Shown one piece after another: positions 40,670 through 49,829 of a stretch of DNA of 51,233 bases. The notes below the pieces were generated by a model. The model saw only the letters and a list, made by a program, of their open reading frames with translations. It was not told the DNA's origin and made no database searches. A program made the position numbers and the translations under genes. Position 1 is the first letter of the stretch. Each line of letters begins with the position of its first letter. The DNA is from Rhodobacteraceae bacterium UBA6141 (GTDB taxonomy: Bacteria > Pseudomonadota > Alphaproteobacteria > Rhodobacterales > Rhodobacteraceae): the NCBI GenBank assembly GCA_002423245.1, contig DIVD01000001.1, forward strand, positions 1-51,233, given 5' to 3'.

Positions 40670-41710
40670 ATGATGCCCCGCCCGCCTGCCCCGCGATCCC
40701 AGCCCTGCGACGCCGCCGCCCTGCCCGGCCTGGCCGCGCAGGTCTTTCCGGCCGGGGATCTGCGGGTGGTGGCGGGCGCGAACCAGGGCGACGGCGTGGA
40801 GGCGCCCGATCTGTGCGAGCCGGGCGACATCTACCGGTTGCACCGCGGCGCCCGGCCGCTGCGTCTGATGCTGCGCCCGGTGACGGGCGAGGGGCAGGCG
40901 CAGACCGTGGCGGAGGGCTCGGAGATCGGCGCTCCGGGCGAGCACGTCTCGCTGCTGGCGCTGCTGACGATGATGGCACCCGATGCCGACAAGCTCGAGC
41001 TGCTGGTGATCCGCCACGATGGCTCGGGCCGGCATTTCGCGCTGCCGCTGTCGCCGGTGGCGCCGCGCACCGACTACACGCTGCTGGCCGTCAGCCCGCC
41101 GCCCCCCGATGTGCGGCTGTCGGACATGGTCTGCGTGTCCTTCGCCCGCGGCACGATGATTGCGATGGCGGGGGGCGCGCAAAAGCCGGTGGAGCAGCTT
41201 GCGGTGGGCGACCGGGTGCTGACGCGCGACAATGGCCCGCAGCCGGTCCGCTGGCTGGGGCAGGCCACCCTGCGCGCCGCGGGCAGCTTCGCGCCGGTGG
41301 TGATCAGCCGGGGCACGCTTGGCAACGCGGGCGACCTGATCGTCAGCCAGCACCACCGCATCTTCCTGTATCAGCGCGGTGAGAGCCGGGTCGGCGGCAC
41401 CGCCGAACTGCTGGTGCAGGCCAAGCATCTGGTCGATGGCGAGGCGGTCTGGCTGCGCGAGGGCGGCTTTGTGGATTATTTCAGCCTGGTCTTCGACCGG
41501 CACGAGATCATCTATGCCGAGGGCATCCCCTGCGAGAGCCTGCTGGTCAGCGAGGCGACGCTGAACCTGCTGCCGCAGGCGTTCTCGGCCGAGGTGCGCG
41601 CGCGCTTCCCCGGCCTCAGCCAGCGCCAGCATTTCGGCACCGAAGCCTCGCGCACCGCGCTCGATGCCATCGGCCGCGGCACGCTGCTGCGCGGGCGCAA
41701 GCGGGACTGA
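40670..41710 (+). CDS. Hint-domain (Hedgehog/intein-type) protein
   Basis: A 346-residue protein. The N-terminal 150 residues are a beta-rich part of no recognised family (AAQVFPAGDLRVVAGANQGDG). From about 153 comes a Hint_2-type autoprocessing domain, SFARGTMIAMAGGAQKPVEQ then LAVGDRVLTRDNGPQPVRWLG, with the HxH-like element VSQHHRIFL. In most such domains a Cys directly precedes the FAxGT motif; here it is Ser157, with Cys155 two residues earlier, so Ser may be the nucleophile or splicing may be lost. Such proteins are common in Rhodobacterales, and their role is unknown. Two ATGs (40670, 40673) are in tandem. Confidence 0.83.
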   Translation: MMPRPPAPRSQPCDAAALPGLAAQVFPAGDLRVVAGANQGDGVEAPDLCEPGDIYRLHRGARPLRLMLRPVTGEGQAQTVAEGSEIGAPGEHVSLLALLTMMAPDADKLELLVIRHDGSGRHFALPLSPVAPRTDYTLLAVSPPPPDVRLSDMVCVSFARGTMIAMAGGAQKPVEQLAVGDRVLTRDNGPQPVRWLGQATLRAAGSFAPVVISRGTLGNAGDLIVSQHHRIFLYQRGESRVGGTAELLVQAKHLVDGEAVWLREGGFVDYFSLVFDRHEIIYAEGIPCESLLVSEATLNLLPQAFSAEVRARFPGLSQRQHFGTEASRTALDAIGRGTLLRGRKRD

Positions 41711-41837
41711 GCGCGCCGGCGATCCTGCCTGCGGGCCGGCCGGTCTGCCCGACACGGGTTGATCCGGGCCGCGTCCCGGCACAGGATCGGAACCGATACC
41801 GATCCGCGATCGCCATTCAACCCAAGGAGACCAGCCG

Positions 41838-42680
41838 ATGACGACCTACCTCGTCGCGACCGACCTTTCGGAACGGGGCGACCGCGCCTTGCAGCGCGCC
41901 TTCGATCTTGCCGCCCGCAATGGCGCGGAACTGGTGCTGACCTCGGTCGTCGATGATACGCTTCCCGACGACATCGCGCAGCGGTTGTCCGCCGAGATCG
42001 CGGCGCGTCTCGAACGGATGGCCGCGGCCATCGCCGCGACGACGCCGGGCACGCCGTCCTACCGCGTGGACGTGCGCATCGCAGACCCGGCACAGGCCAT
42101 CGCCGGGCTGGCGGCCGAGACCGGCGCCGCGCTGCTGATGCTGGGCCTGCACCGGCTGGGCGGGTTCGACCTGATGCGCGACACCACCATGCAGCGGGTC
42201 GCGCGGATGAGCCCCTGCCCGGTGCTGCTGGTGCGCGAGCCGGTGGACGGGCCCTATCGCAACGTGGTGGCGGCCATCGACTTTTCGCCCGCTGCGGCGG
42301 CGGCCGTCAGAATGGCGGCGCAGATCGCGCCCGATGCGCGGATCCGCCCCGTTCATGCGATGCATGTGCCCTACAAGACGCTGATGGCCCGGTCCGGCAC
42401 CGCCGCCGACTTCGCTCCCTTCCGCCGCGAGGCCGAGAGCGCCCGCGCAGCCTGGCATGAGGCGGAACGCCTTCCCGCCGGGGTCCCCGAGGTGGAGATC
42501 GTCGAGGGCAGCATGGCCGAGGTCATCTCGGAGGCGCTGCACCGGGAGCAGGCGACGCTGCTGGCGCTTGGCGCCCATGCCCGCAGCGGGATCTCCGGCT
42601 GGCTGACGGGCAGCCATTGCACCGGACTGATGCGCGATCCGCCGTGCGATCTGCTGATCGTGCGGCCCGGCAGCGCCTGA
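41838..42680 (+). CDS. tandem-domain universal stress protein
   Basis: A 280-residue protein of two UspA domains. The first begins MTTYLVATDLSERGDRALQR and ends LLMLGLHRLGGFDLMRDTTM followed by CPVLLVR. The second begins NVVAAIDFSPAAAAAVRMA and ends LALGAHARSGISGWLTGSHC followed by DLLIVRPG. The second domain keeps the G-x2-G-x9-G(S)-type loop pattern better than the first. GGAG precedes the ATG. It is alone between the Hint gene and prfC. The role is inferred as stress survival; tandem Usp proteins of this type bind ATP or AMP in other bacteria. Confidence 0.9.
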   Translation: MTTYLVATDLSERGDRALQRAFDLAARNGAELVLTSVVDDTLPDDIAQRLSAEIAARLERMAAAIAATTPGTPSYRVDVRIADPAQAIAGLAAETGAALLMLGLHRLGGFDLMRDTTMQRVARMSPCPVLLVREPVDGPYRNVVAAIDFSPAAAAAVRMAAQIAPDARIRPVHAMHVPYKTLMARSGTAADFAPFRREAESARAAWHEAERLPAGVPEVEIVEGSMAEVISEALHREQATLLALGAHARSGISGWLTGSHCTGLMRDPPCDLLIVRPGSA

Positions 42681-42746
42681 ACGCCCCCCCTTGCCGGACG
42701 CCGGGGGCGATGGACGCGGCTTGCGGCATCGGCTACACCGCGCGCC

Positions 42747-44351
42747 ATGCCCGATCTTGCAAACCGCCCCGCCCTGCCGCCCGAAATCGCCCGTCGCCGG
42801 ACCTTTGCGATCATCTCGCATCCCGACGCCGGCAAGACCACGCTGACCGAGAAGTTCCTGCTGTTCGGCGGCGCGATCCAGATGGCCGGGCAGGTCCGCG
42901 CCAAGGGCGAGGCGCGGCGCACCCGGTCCGACTTCATGAAGATGGAGCAGGAGCGCGGCATCTCGGTCTCGGCCTCGGCGATGAGCTTCGAATACAGGGG
43001 CTGGCGCTTCAATCTTGTGGACACGCCCGGCCACTCGGATTTCTCGGAGGATACCTATCGCACGCTCACCGCCGTCGATGCCGCGATCATGGTGATCGAC
43101 GGCGCGAAGGGCGTGGAGAGCCAGACCCGCAAGCTGTTCGAGGTCTGCCGCCTGCGCGACCTGCCGATCCTGACCTTCTGCAACAAGATGGACCGCGAAA
43201 GCCGCGACACCTTCGAGATCATCGACGAGATCCAGGAGAACCTCGCCATCGACGTGGCTCCCGCAAGCTGGCCGATCGGCATGGGGCGCGACTTCCTTGG
43301 CTGCTATGACATCGTGCATGACCGGCTGGAACTGATCGACCGCGCCGACCGCAACCGGGTGGCCGAATCGATCAGGATCAGCGGGATGGACGATCCGAAC
43401 CTCGCCCGGCATGTCCCCGCCGAGCAGCTTGCCCGCCTGCGCGACGAGCTGGAGATGGCGCGCGAGCTGCTGCCCGCCTTCAACCGGCAAAGCTTCCTCG
43501 AAGGCCACATGAGCCCGATCTGGTTCGGATCGGCGATCAACTCCTTCGGCGTGCGCGAGTTGATGGACGGGATGGGCGAATTCGGCCCCGAGCCGCAGCC
43601 ACAAAAGGCCGCCGAGCGCCAGATCGGCCCCGAGGAACCCTCGGTCACCGGCTTCGTGTTCAAGGTGCAGGCCAACATGGACCCCAGGCACCGCGACCGG
43701 GTGGCCTTTGTCCGCCTCGCCTCGGGGCATTTCGAGCGGGGGATGAAGCTGCTGCATGTGCGCAGCAAGAAGCAGATGACGGTGTCGAACCCGGTGCTGT
43801 TCCTCGCCGCCGACCGGGAACTGGCCGAAGAGGCCTGGGCGGGCGACATCATCGGCATCCCCAATCACGGGCAGCTTCGCATCGGCGACGCGCTGACCGA
43901 GGGCGAGGCGCTGCGCTTCACCGGCATCCCCTCCTTTGCGCCCGAACTGCTGCAAACCGTGCGCGCGGGCGACCCGATGAAGGCCAAGCATCTGGAAAAG
44001 GCGCTGATGCAGTTTGCCGAGGAGGGCGCGGCGAAGGTGTTCAAGCCCGCCATCGGCTCGGGCTTCATCGTCGGCGTCGTCGGCGCGTTGCAGTTCGAGG
44101 TGCTGGCCAGCCGGATCGAGCAGGAATATGCGCTTCCCGTGCGGTTCGAGCCCTCGCAGTTCACCTCTGCCCGCTGGGTCGCGGGTCCGAAGGCCGAGAT
44201 CGAGCGCTTCGCGGCCCTCAACAAGCAGCATATCGCCCATGACCATGACGGCGACATCGTGTTCCTGACCCGCCTGCAATGGGACATCGACCGCATCCTG
44301 CGCGACTTCCCGGGCCTGCGGCTGACGGCGACGAAGGAGATGATGGTCTGA
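42747..44351 (+). CDS. prfC: peptide chain release factor 3
   Basis: A 534-residue translational GTPase that removes RF1 and RF2 from the ribosome after peptide release. G-motifs are clear: G1 ISHPDAGKTTLTEKFLLFGG, the switch II GTPase motif VDTPGHSDFSEDTYRTL, and NKMDRESRDT for guanine recognition. The RF3 C-terminal signature includes QQYALPVRFE-like EQEYALPVRFEPSQFTSARW and the terminal RLTATKEMMV. Length is normal. No strong ribosome site is seen. It converges on murI with a 42-base spacer made largely of 13-base repeats. Confidence 0.96.
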   Translation: MPDLANRPALPPEIARRRTFAIISHPDAGKTTLTEKFLLFGGAIQMAGQVRAKGEARRTRSDFMKMEQERGISVSASAMSFEYRGWRFNLVDTPGHSDFSEDTYRTLTAVDAAIMVIDGAKGVESQTRKLFEVCRLRDLPILTFCNKMDRESRDTFEIIDEIQENLAIDVAPASWPIGMGRDFLGCYDIVHDRLELIDRADRNRVAESIRISGMDDPNLARHVPAEQLARLRDELEMARELLPAFNRQSFLEGHMSPIWFGSAINSFGVRELMDGMGEFGPEPQPQKAAERQIGPEEPSVTGFVFKVQANMDPRHRDRVAFVRLASGHFERGMKLLHVRSKKQMTVSNPVLFLAADRELAEEAWAGDIIGIPNHGQLRIGDALTEGEALRFTGIPSFAPELLQTVRAGDPMKAKHLEKALMQFAEEGAAKVFKPAIGSGFIVGVVGALQFEVLASRIEQEYALPVRFEPSQFTSARWVAGPKAEIERFAALNKQHIAHDHDGDIVFLTRLQWDIDRILRDFPGLRLTATKEMMV

Positions 44352-44360
44352 CCGCGGCCC

Positions 44361-44399
44361 CAGCCTGTCAGGCCAGCCTGTCAGCCCAGCCTGTCAGGC
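44361..44399. repeat. three 13-nt direct repeats spanning the murI stop codon
   Basis: CAGCCTGTCAGG plus one base occurs at 44361, 44374 and 44387. The third copy contains the murI stop codon (minus strand TGA at 44394-44396). Because the period is 13, the three TGAs on the minus strand fall in three different reading frames. The array lies between the convergent prfC and murI genes. Confidence 0.9.
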
Positions 44400-45206
44400 C
44401 GCCTCGAAGCGCACGCCGCGCCGCAGGAACTGCGTGGCGTGCGCGCTCACGCTTTCCGGGCTGCCGGTCGTCAGATAGCGGCTGGCCGTGCCGGTTCCCA
44501 GCATCCCGGGCCGGCGCAGCAGGTAGTCCGCCGTCGCCTCGGCCACCAGGCGCGGCTGCGAGAAGAGGCGCACATCCGGGCCGAGCGCCGCCTGGAACAC
44601 CGGCTCCAGCAGCGGGTAATGGGTGCAGCCGAGGATCGCCGCCTCGGGCTTCGGCATCCGGCGCAGCAGCGCCTCGACATGGCTTTTCACCAGCGCCTCG
44701 GCCAGGATCTCGTCCCCCGCCTCGATCGCGTCCACGACGCCGCCGCAGGGCTGCGCCTCCACGTCCACCCCGATGGCGCGAAAGGCAAGCTCGCGCTGGA
44801 AGGCGCGGCTCGCCACCGTCGCCGGCGTCGCGAACAGCGCAACATGCTTGACCGCCACCTCGCGCGGCGCGGTGCTGTCGCCCCATTGCCGCTCGGTCAG
44901 CGCCTCGATCAGCGGCACGAACACCCCCAGCACCCGCTTGTCCTTCGGCACCCAGGTCTCCTGCATCCGCTTCAGCGCGGCGGCGCTTGCGGTGTTGCAG
45001 GCAAGGATCACCAGATCGCAGCCCTCCTGCCACAGCCGCTCCACGCCCGCGCAGGTCAGCGCGAAGATGTCGTCGGCATCGCGCACGCCGTAGGGCGCAT
45101 GGGCATTGTCGCCCAGATAGACGAAGGGCACCGAGGGCAGCCGCGCCTGCAGCGCCGCCAGCACCGTCAGGCCGCCAAGCCCGGAATCGAACACCCCAAC
45201 CGCCAT
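44394..45206 (-). CDS. murI: glutamate racemase
   Basis: A 270-residue enzyme interconverting L- and D-glutamate to supply D-Glu for peptidoglycan. Both catalytic Cys residues are in place: Cys70 in ILACNTASA and Cys194 in GCTHYPLLEP. The N-terminal VGVFDSGLGGLTVL with the catalytic Asp is typical. Length is normal. It is transcribed after the acyltransferase gene, 45 bases away, on the same strand. Its last codon and stop lie inside a 13-base direct repeat. Confidence 0.96.
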   Translation of the reverse strand: MAVGVFDSGLGGLTVLAALQARLPSVPFVYLGDNAHAPYGVRDADDIFALTCAGVERLWQEGCDLVILACNTASAAALKRMQETWVPKDKRVLGVFVPLIEALTERQWGDSTAPREVAVKHVALFATPATVASRAFQRELAFRAIGVDVEAQPCGGVVDAIEAGDEILAEALVKSHVEALLRRMPKPEAAILGCTHYPLLEPVFQAALGPDVRLFSQPRLVAEATADYLLRRPGMLGTGTASRYLTTGSPESVSAHATQFLRRGVRFEAA

Positions 45207-45251
45207 GTCCCGGCCTCCGCTGCGGGCGGGGCACCCTTGCGGGGATGCCTC

Positions 45252-46127
45252 TCAGGCCCGGTATTTCTGCTCGAACTCGAAGCCGGGATCGAAGGTCTCG
45301 AAGGGCTTCGGGCTCAACTGATACGTCGCCTTGCGCAGGAAATCCATCATCGCCTTCGGATCGCCCTTCAGCGCCTCCAGCTTCGTGGCATTGACCGGCT
45401 CGCCGATCACCACCGCCACCGGCTCGTCGATGCGCGCGCGGAACTCCTTGATCAGCAGCGCCAGCCGCAGCGTCATGTGCAGGTGGCTGGCGATCTGGAA
45501 CAGGCGCGAGTTGTGCCCGGTGAAGAACAGCGGCACCACCGTCGCGCCCGATTTCGCCAGCATCTTCGCGGTGAAGTTGCGCCAGCCCGGGTCCATCGGC
45601 CGGCCGAAGGGCCGCGCCGCGGTGCTGACGGTGCCGCCCGGAAAGATGCCGATCGCCCCGCCCGCGTTCAGGTAGCGCAGCGCCTCGGCCCGCGTCTCGA
45701 GGTTCAGCTTCGCCGCCGCCCGCGTCTCGTCGAAGGAAACCGGCAGGATCACCCGGTTCAGGTCTTCCGACCGGCGAAAGACCGAGTTGGCGAGGATGCG
45801 GAAATCGCCCCGCGCCCGCGACAGGACATGCCCCATCATCAGCCCGTCGAGGATGCCGTAGGGGTGGTTCGCGATCACGATCAGCGGGCCATTGGCCGGA
45901 ATGTTCGCGAGGCTCCCGCCCAGGATGTCGAGGCTCAGCCCATAGCGCGCGGGCATCACCTGCCAGAAGTCCGCCCCCCGCGCCAGCTCGGTCTCATAGC
46001 CCTCGGCGCGGCGGATCAGGCCGATGCGGCCGGTGGCATTCTCCAGCAGGCGAATCACCGTGCGCCCGCCCCTGGACCGGGCCGAGGACGCATAGCTGAT
46101 CTCGCGCGCAACGTCTCTTTTCGACAT
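45252..46127 (-). CDS. lysophospholipid acyltransferase family protein
   Basis: A 291-residue glycerolipid-type acyltransferase. The acceptor box reads ANHPYGILDG (His88 to Asp94), the variant of the HX4D motif seen in the hemolysin-like branch (NHPxGxLD). A second box, GIFPGGTVSTAARPFGRP, corresponds to the family's FPEG element with Gly in place of Glu. No signal peptide and little transmembrane character, so it is peripheral or cytoplasmic. Substrates could include ornithine-lipid or phosphatidic-acid precursors; not decidable here. It is the first gene before murI on the minus strand. Confidence 0.86.
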   Translation of the reverse strand: MSKRDVAREISYASSARSRGGRTVIRLLENATGRIGLIRRAEGYETELARGADFWQVMPARYGLSLDILGGSLANIPANGPLIVIANHPYGILDGLMMGHVLSRARGDFRILANSVFRRSEDLNRVILPVSFDETRAAAKLNLETRAEALRYLNAGGAIGIFPGGTVSTAARPFGRPMDPGWRNFTAKMLAKSGATVVPLFFTGHNSRLFQIASHLHMTLRLALLIKEFRARIDEPVAVVIGEPVNATKLEALKGDPKAMMDFLRKATYQLSPKPFETFDPGFEFEQKYRA

Positions 46128-46235
46128 GATGACCCGATGCCAGGAACGCCTGCCGGGCCATACCCCGGATCGCCCGAGTCTCGCCAGCGCAGATGACGGT
46201 GACGCGACGGTTGTCCGGGCCGCGCGCCTGCCCTG

Positions 46236-49200
46236 TCACTCCGCTGCCTCGCGCAGCGGCGTTCCGCCCGCGCGGAAGGCGGCCAGCAACTCCTCGCGCC
46301 GCGCCGCGGCCGCCTTGGCCGAGGCCTCCTTGACCGGGCCGAAGCCGCGGATCTGCAGCGGCAGCCGCGCCAGCGCCTCTGCCATCTCCATCGTCGCCGG
46401 GGTCACCGCCGGCAGCACCTCCGCCATGTCCGCCTCGTATTGCGCGATCAGCGCCCGCTCCATCCGCCGCTCGGCCGAGCGGCCGAAGGGATCGAGCGGG
46501 GTGCCGCGCAGCGGCTTCATCCGCGCCAGCAGCCGGAAGGCCGGCAGCATCCACGGCCCGAAGGCGCGCTTCTTCGGCCGCCCGTCCGGGCCGGTGCCGG
46601 TCAGCATCGGCGGCGCAAGGTGGAAGACCGGGCGGAAGCCCGGCTCGAACTCCTCGCCGGCCTTGGCAAGCGTGCTCAGATGCAGGCGGGCGACCTCGTA
46701 TTCGTCCTTGTAGGCCAAGAGCTTGTGATAGCCCAGCGCCACCGCCTCGCGCAGCGGCTCGGGCGCGCGGGCGACAAGGGCGCGGTATTTCCTGGCCAGG
46801 GCGCGGTTCTGGTAATCGGCCAGTTGCGCGGCGCGGAAGTCGATCTTTTGCTCCAGCGTCAAGGGCTTTTCCGGTGCGGTATGCGCCAGCGCCGCCGCCT
46901 CCTCCGGCCGTTCCGCCGCCCAGCGTCCGATCTCGAAGGCGGCAAGGTTGCCCTGCACGCCCGCGCCGTTCAGCTCGATCGAGCGGCGGATCGCCTCGCG
47001 GCTGATCGGCACATAGCCCTTCTGCCAGGCGGCGCCGAGCACGATCATGTTGGAATAGATGCTGTCGCCGAGCGCCTTCGCCGCCAGTTCGGTCGCGTCG
47101 AGGAAGGACACCCTCTCGCGCAGCCGCGCTTCGAGGGACAGCCGCAACTGGCCGGAGGGCAGGCGGAATTCCCGGTTGCGGGTAAACTCGCCGGTGATGA
47201 TCTCATGGCTGTTGACCACGGCGCCGGTGCGGCCCGCCCGCATCAGCCCCAGCGTGCGCGCGCCCCCCGTCACCACCAGATCGCCGCCGATCACGCAATC
47301 GGCCTCGCCCACCGCCACGCGGATCGCGCTGATGTCGTCGGGGCTGTTGGCCACGCGCAGATGGATATGCACCGCGCCGCCCTTCTGCGCGAGCCCCGCC
47401 ATCTCCATCATGCCGGCGCCCTTGCCATCGAGATGCGCTGCCATGGCCAGCACCGCGCCCACGGTGACGACGCCGGTGCCGCCGACGCCGGTCAGCAGCA
47501 TGTTGTGGGTGCCGTGGATCGCGGGCAGCGGGGGTTCGGGCAGCTCCGGCAGGTTCAGCGCGGCGGGTTCGGCGCGTTTCACCTTCGCCCCCTCCAGCGT
47601 CACGAAACTGGGGCAGAAGCCCTTGAGGCAACTGAAATCCTTGTTGCAGCTCGACTGGTCGATGGCGCGCTTGCGGCCGAGTTCGGTTTCCACCGGCACG
47701 ATCGACACGCAGTTCGACTGCACCCCGCAATCGCCGCAGCCCTCGCAGACATCGGTGTTGATGAACACCCGGCGGTCGGGGTCGGGGAAGGTTCCGCGCT
47801 TGCGGCGGCGGCGCTTTTCGGCGGCGCAGGTCTGCACATAAACTATGGCCGACAAGCCCTTGATCTTGCTGAATCTTTCCTGAAGGGGCATCAGCTCGGC
47901 GCGTTCTGCCGTCTCGATCCCCGCCGGGAAGGCGCCGAGGTCGATTTCCTCTTTCTCGTCATAGACAAGCGCGATGTTCTTCACGCCCATCGCCTGTATC
48001 TCGCGCACGATCTGCTGCGCGGTCAGCCCGCCCTCGTTCTTCTGCCCGCCGGTCATCGCGACCGCGTCGTTGAACAGGATCTTGTAGGTGATGTTCACCC
48101 CTGCCGCGAGCGCGGCGCGGATCGCCTGCACGCCCGAGTGGTTGTAGGTGCCGTCGCCGAGGTTCTGGAACACATGCTCGCGCGTCGAGAAGGGTGCCTC
48201 GCCGATCCAGTTCGCGCCCTCGCCGCCCATCTGGGTGACGCCCGTCGTCTCGCGGTCCATCCACTGCACCATGTAGTGACAGCCGATCCCGGCATAGCCG
48301 CGGCTGCCCGCGGGAAGCCGGGTGGAGGTGTTGTGCGGGCAGCCGGAACAGAACCAGGGCTGCCGGGTCGCGATCTCTGGCGCGTTGTCGGATTTGCGGG
48401 CTTCCGCAAGCGATTGCAGGCCGGCCTTGATGCGGTCGGTGCCGCGCCCCTCCTCGATCAGGATCGCGCCCAGCTTTTCCGCGATCATCACCGGGTCGAG
48501 CGCGTAGCGCGCCGGGAAAAGCTCCTCGCCGGTGCCCGGATGCTTCCAGCCATAGACGCGGCGGCCGCGGCGGTCGTCGAAGATGCTTTCCTTGACCTGC
48601 ACCTCGATCAGCTTGCGCTTTTCCTCGACCACCACGATCAGGTCCAGCCCTTCGGCCCAGTCGTGAAAGCTGAGCATGTCCAGCGGCCAGGTCTGCCCGA
48701 TCTTGTAGGTGGTGATCCCGAGCCGCTCGGCCTCGGCCGCGTCGATGCCCAGCAGCGAGAGCGCGTGAACGAGGTCGAGCCAGTTCTTGCCGGCGGCGAC
48801 GAAGCCGATCTTCGCGCCCGGGCGGCCCCAGACCCGCTGGTCGATGCGGTTGGCGCGGGCGAAGGCTTCGGCGGCGAACCTCTTGTAGTCGATGATCCGC
48901 GCCTCTTGCGCGACGGGCGTATCGCCCAGCCGGATGCCGAGCCCCCCCGGCGGCATCGCGAATTGCGGCGTGACGAACTGCATCCGGTCCGGGCGGCCGT
49001 CGACCACCGCCGTCGCCTCCACCGTCTCCTTCATGGTCTTGAGGCCGGTCCAGACCCCGGCGAAGCGCGACAGGGCAAAGCCGTAGAGCCCGTAGTCGAG
49101 GATCTCCTGCACGCCGGCCGGAGAGATGACGGGAATATAGGCATCGACCATCGCCCAGTCGGACTGGTGCAGCACGGTCGAGGACTCGCCGGTGTGATCG

Positions 49201-49649
49201 TCGCCCATCGCCATCAGCACGCCGCCCAGCGGCGCGGTGCCGGCCATGTTGGCGTGGCGCATCACGTCGCCGCTGCGGTCCACCCCCGGCCCCTTGCCAT
49301 ACCAGAGCGCAAAGACGCCATCGCGCGCGCCCTCGCCGCGCAGCCCGGCCTGCTGCGTGCCCCAGATCGCCGTGGCGGCCAGATCCTCGTTCAGCCCCTC
49401 CTGGAACAGCACGCCCGCCGCCGTCAGCTCCTTGCGGGCGCGGTTCATCTGCATGTCCACCGCGCCCAGCGGCGAGCCGCGATAGCCGGTGACATAGCCG
49501 CCGGTGTTCAGCCCCGCGGCCCTGTCGCGCGCGGCCTGCATCAGCATCAGCCGCACCAGCGCCTGCGTCCCGTTCAGCAGCACGGGAGATTTCGTCATGT
49601 CGAAGCGGTCCGCGAGCGAAATTTCGCCGATCACATCCTGCCTGGTCAT
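46236..49649 (-). CDS. indolepyruvate ferredoxin oxidoreductase family protein (fused IorAB type)
   Basis: A 1137-residue fused 2-oxoacid:ferredoxin oxidoreductase. From the N-terminus it has a pyruvate-ferredoxin-like domain (SPVLLNGTQALVRLMLMQAA), then a C-terminal-type transketolase domain. The TPP-binding part has GDGTYNHSGVQAIRAALAAG then NITYKILFNDAVAMTGGQK. A [4Fe-4S] cluster segment follows (CEGCGDCGVQSNC), and a gamma-type domain (NMLLTGVGGTGVVTVGAVLA). It oxidises indolepyruvate or other aryl/branched 2-oxo acids to acyl-CoA and reduces ferredoxin, in amino-acid catabolism. GGGAGG lies before ATG 49649. It is divergent from the LysR gene, with a dyad operator candidate between. Confidence 0.93.
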   Translation of the reverse strand: MTRQDVIGEISLADRFDMTKSPVLLNGTQALVRLMLMQAARDRAAGLNTGGYVTGYRGSPLGAVDMQMNRARKELTAAGVLFQEGLNEDLAATAIWGTQQAGLRGEGARDGVFALWYGKGPGVDRSGDVMRHANMAGTAPLGGVLMAMGDDHTGESSTVLHQSDWAMVDAYIPVISPAGVQEILDYGLYGFALSRFAGVWTGLKTMKETVEATAVVDGRPDRMQFVTPQFAMPPGGLGIRLGDTPVAQEARIIDYKRFAAEAFARANRIDQRVWGRPGAKIGFVAAGKNWLDLVHALSLLGIDAAEAERLGITTYKIGQTWPLDMLSFHDWAEGLDLIVVVEEKRKLIEVQVKESIFDDRRGRRVYGWKHPGTGEELFPARYALDPVMIAEKLGAILIEEGRGTDRIKAGLQSLAEARKSDNAPEIATRQPWFCSGCPHNTSTRLPAGSRGYAGIGCHYMVQWMDRETTGVTQMGGEGANWIGEAPFSTREHVFQNLGDGTYNHSGVQAIRAALAAGVNITYKILFNDAVAMTGGQKNEGGLTAQQIVREIQAMGVKNIALVYDEKEEIDLGAFPAGIETAERAELMPLQERFSKIKGLSAIVYVQTCAAEKRRRRKRGTFPDPDRRVFINTDVCEGCGDCGVQSNCVSIVPVETELGRKRAIDQSSCNKDFSCLKGFCPSFVTLEGAKVKRAEPAALNLPELPEPPLPAIHGTHNMLLTGVGGTGVVTVGAVLAMAAHLDGKGAGMMEMAGLAQKGGAVHIHLRVANSPDDISAIRVAVGEADCVIGGDLVVTGGARTLGLMRAGRTGAVVNSHEIITGEFTRNREFRLPSGQLRLSLEARLRERVSFLDATELAAKALGDSIYSNMIVLGAAWQKGYVPISREAIRRSIELNGAGVQGNLAAFEIGRWAAERPEEAAALAHTAPEKPLTLEQKIDFRAAQLADYQNRALARKYRALVARAPEPLREAVALGYHKLLAYKDEYEVARLHLSTLAKAGEEFEPGFRPVFHLAPPMLTGTGPDGRPKKRAFGPWMLPAFRLLARMKPLRGTPLDPFGRSAERRMERALIAQYEADMAEVLPAVTPATMEMAEALARLPLQIRGFGPVKEASAKAAAARREELLAAFRAGGTPLREAAE

Positions 49650-49683
49650 TGGGCACCTCCCCTTGCTGAATGGACGCGAACAC

Positions 49684-49711
49684 ATGATAGGTCAAAAAAC
49701 CTGACCTACAA
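49684..49711 (-). promoter_or_regulatory. promoter with embedded dyad operator upstream of the oxidoreductase gene
   Basis: On the minus strand TTGTAG (49706-49711) and TATCAT (49684-49689) are separated by 16 bases. Overlapping both hexamers is a perfect inverted repeat, TAGGTCA (49688-49694), 7 bases, TGACCTA (49702-49708). Transcription would begin near 49677, about 28 bases before the ATG. A repressor bound to the dyad would block the promoter; the protein is not identified, and the divergent LysR product is one candidate. Confidence 0.55.
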
Positions 49712-49829
49712 ATCACTTTTTTATCCGCGTCATCCGATTGGCATCTGGCAAGCTCATATGTAGGGAACGCAGAGCAGCCATGTAACAAGTGAAACGGACC
49801 GGGCCCGCCGGGCGCAAGGAAGCGAAAAG

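Noticed and set aside
40670..41710. True intein or splicing host protein
   Set aside because: No C-extein is seen and the Hint domain runs close to the C-terminus, as in the bacterial Hint_2 family, so protein splicing into a host is not supported.
46440..49763. 1107-codon open frame on the plus strand
   Set aside because: It lies fully antisense to the fused oxidoreductase, is rich in His/Arg/Gln/Ala as expected for a shadow frame in very GC-rich DNA, and matches no family.
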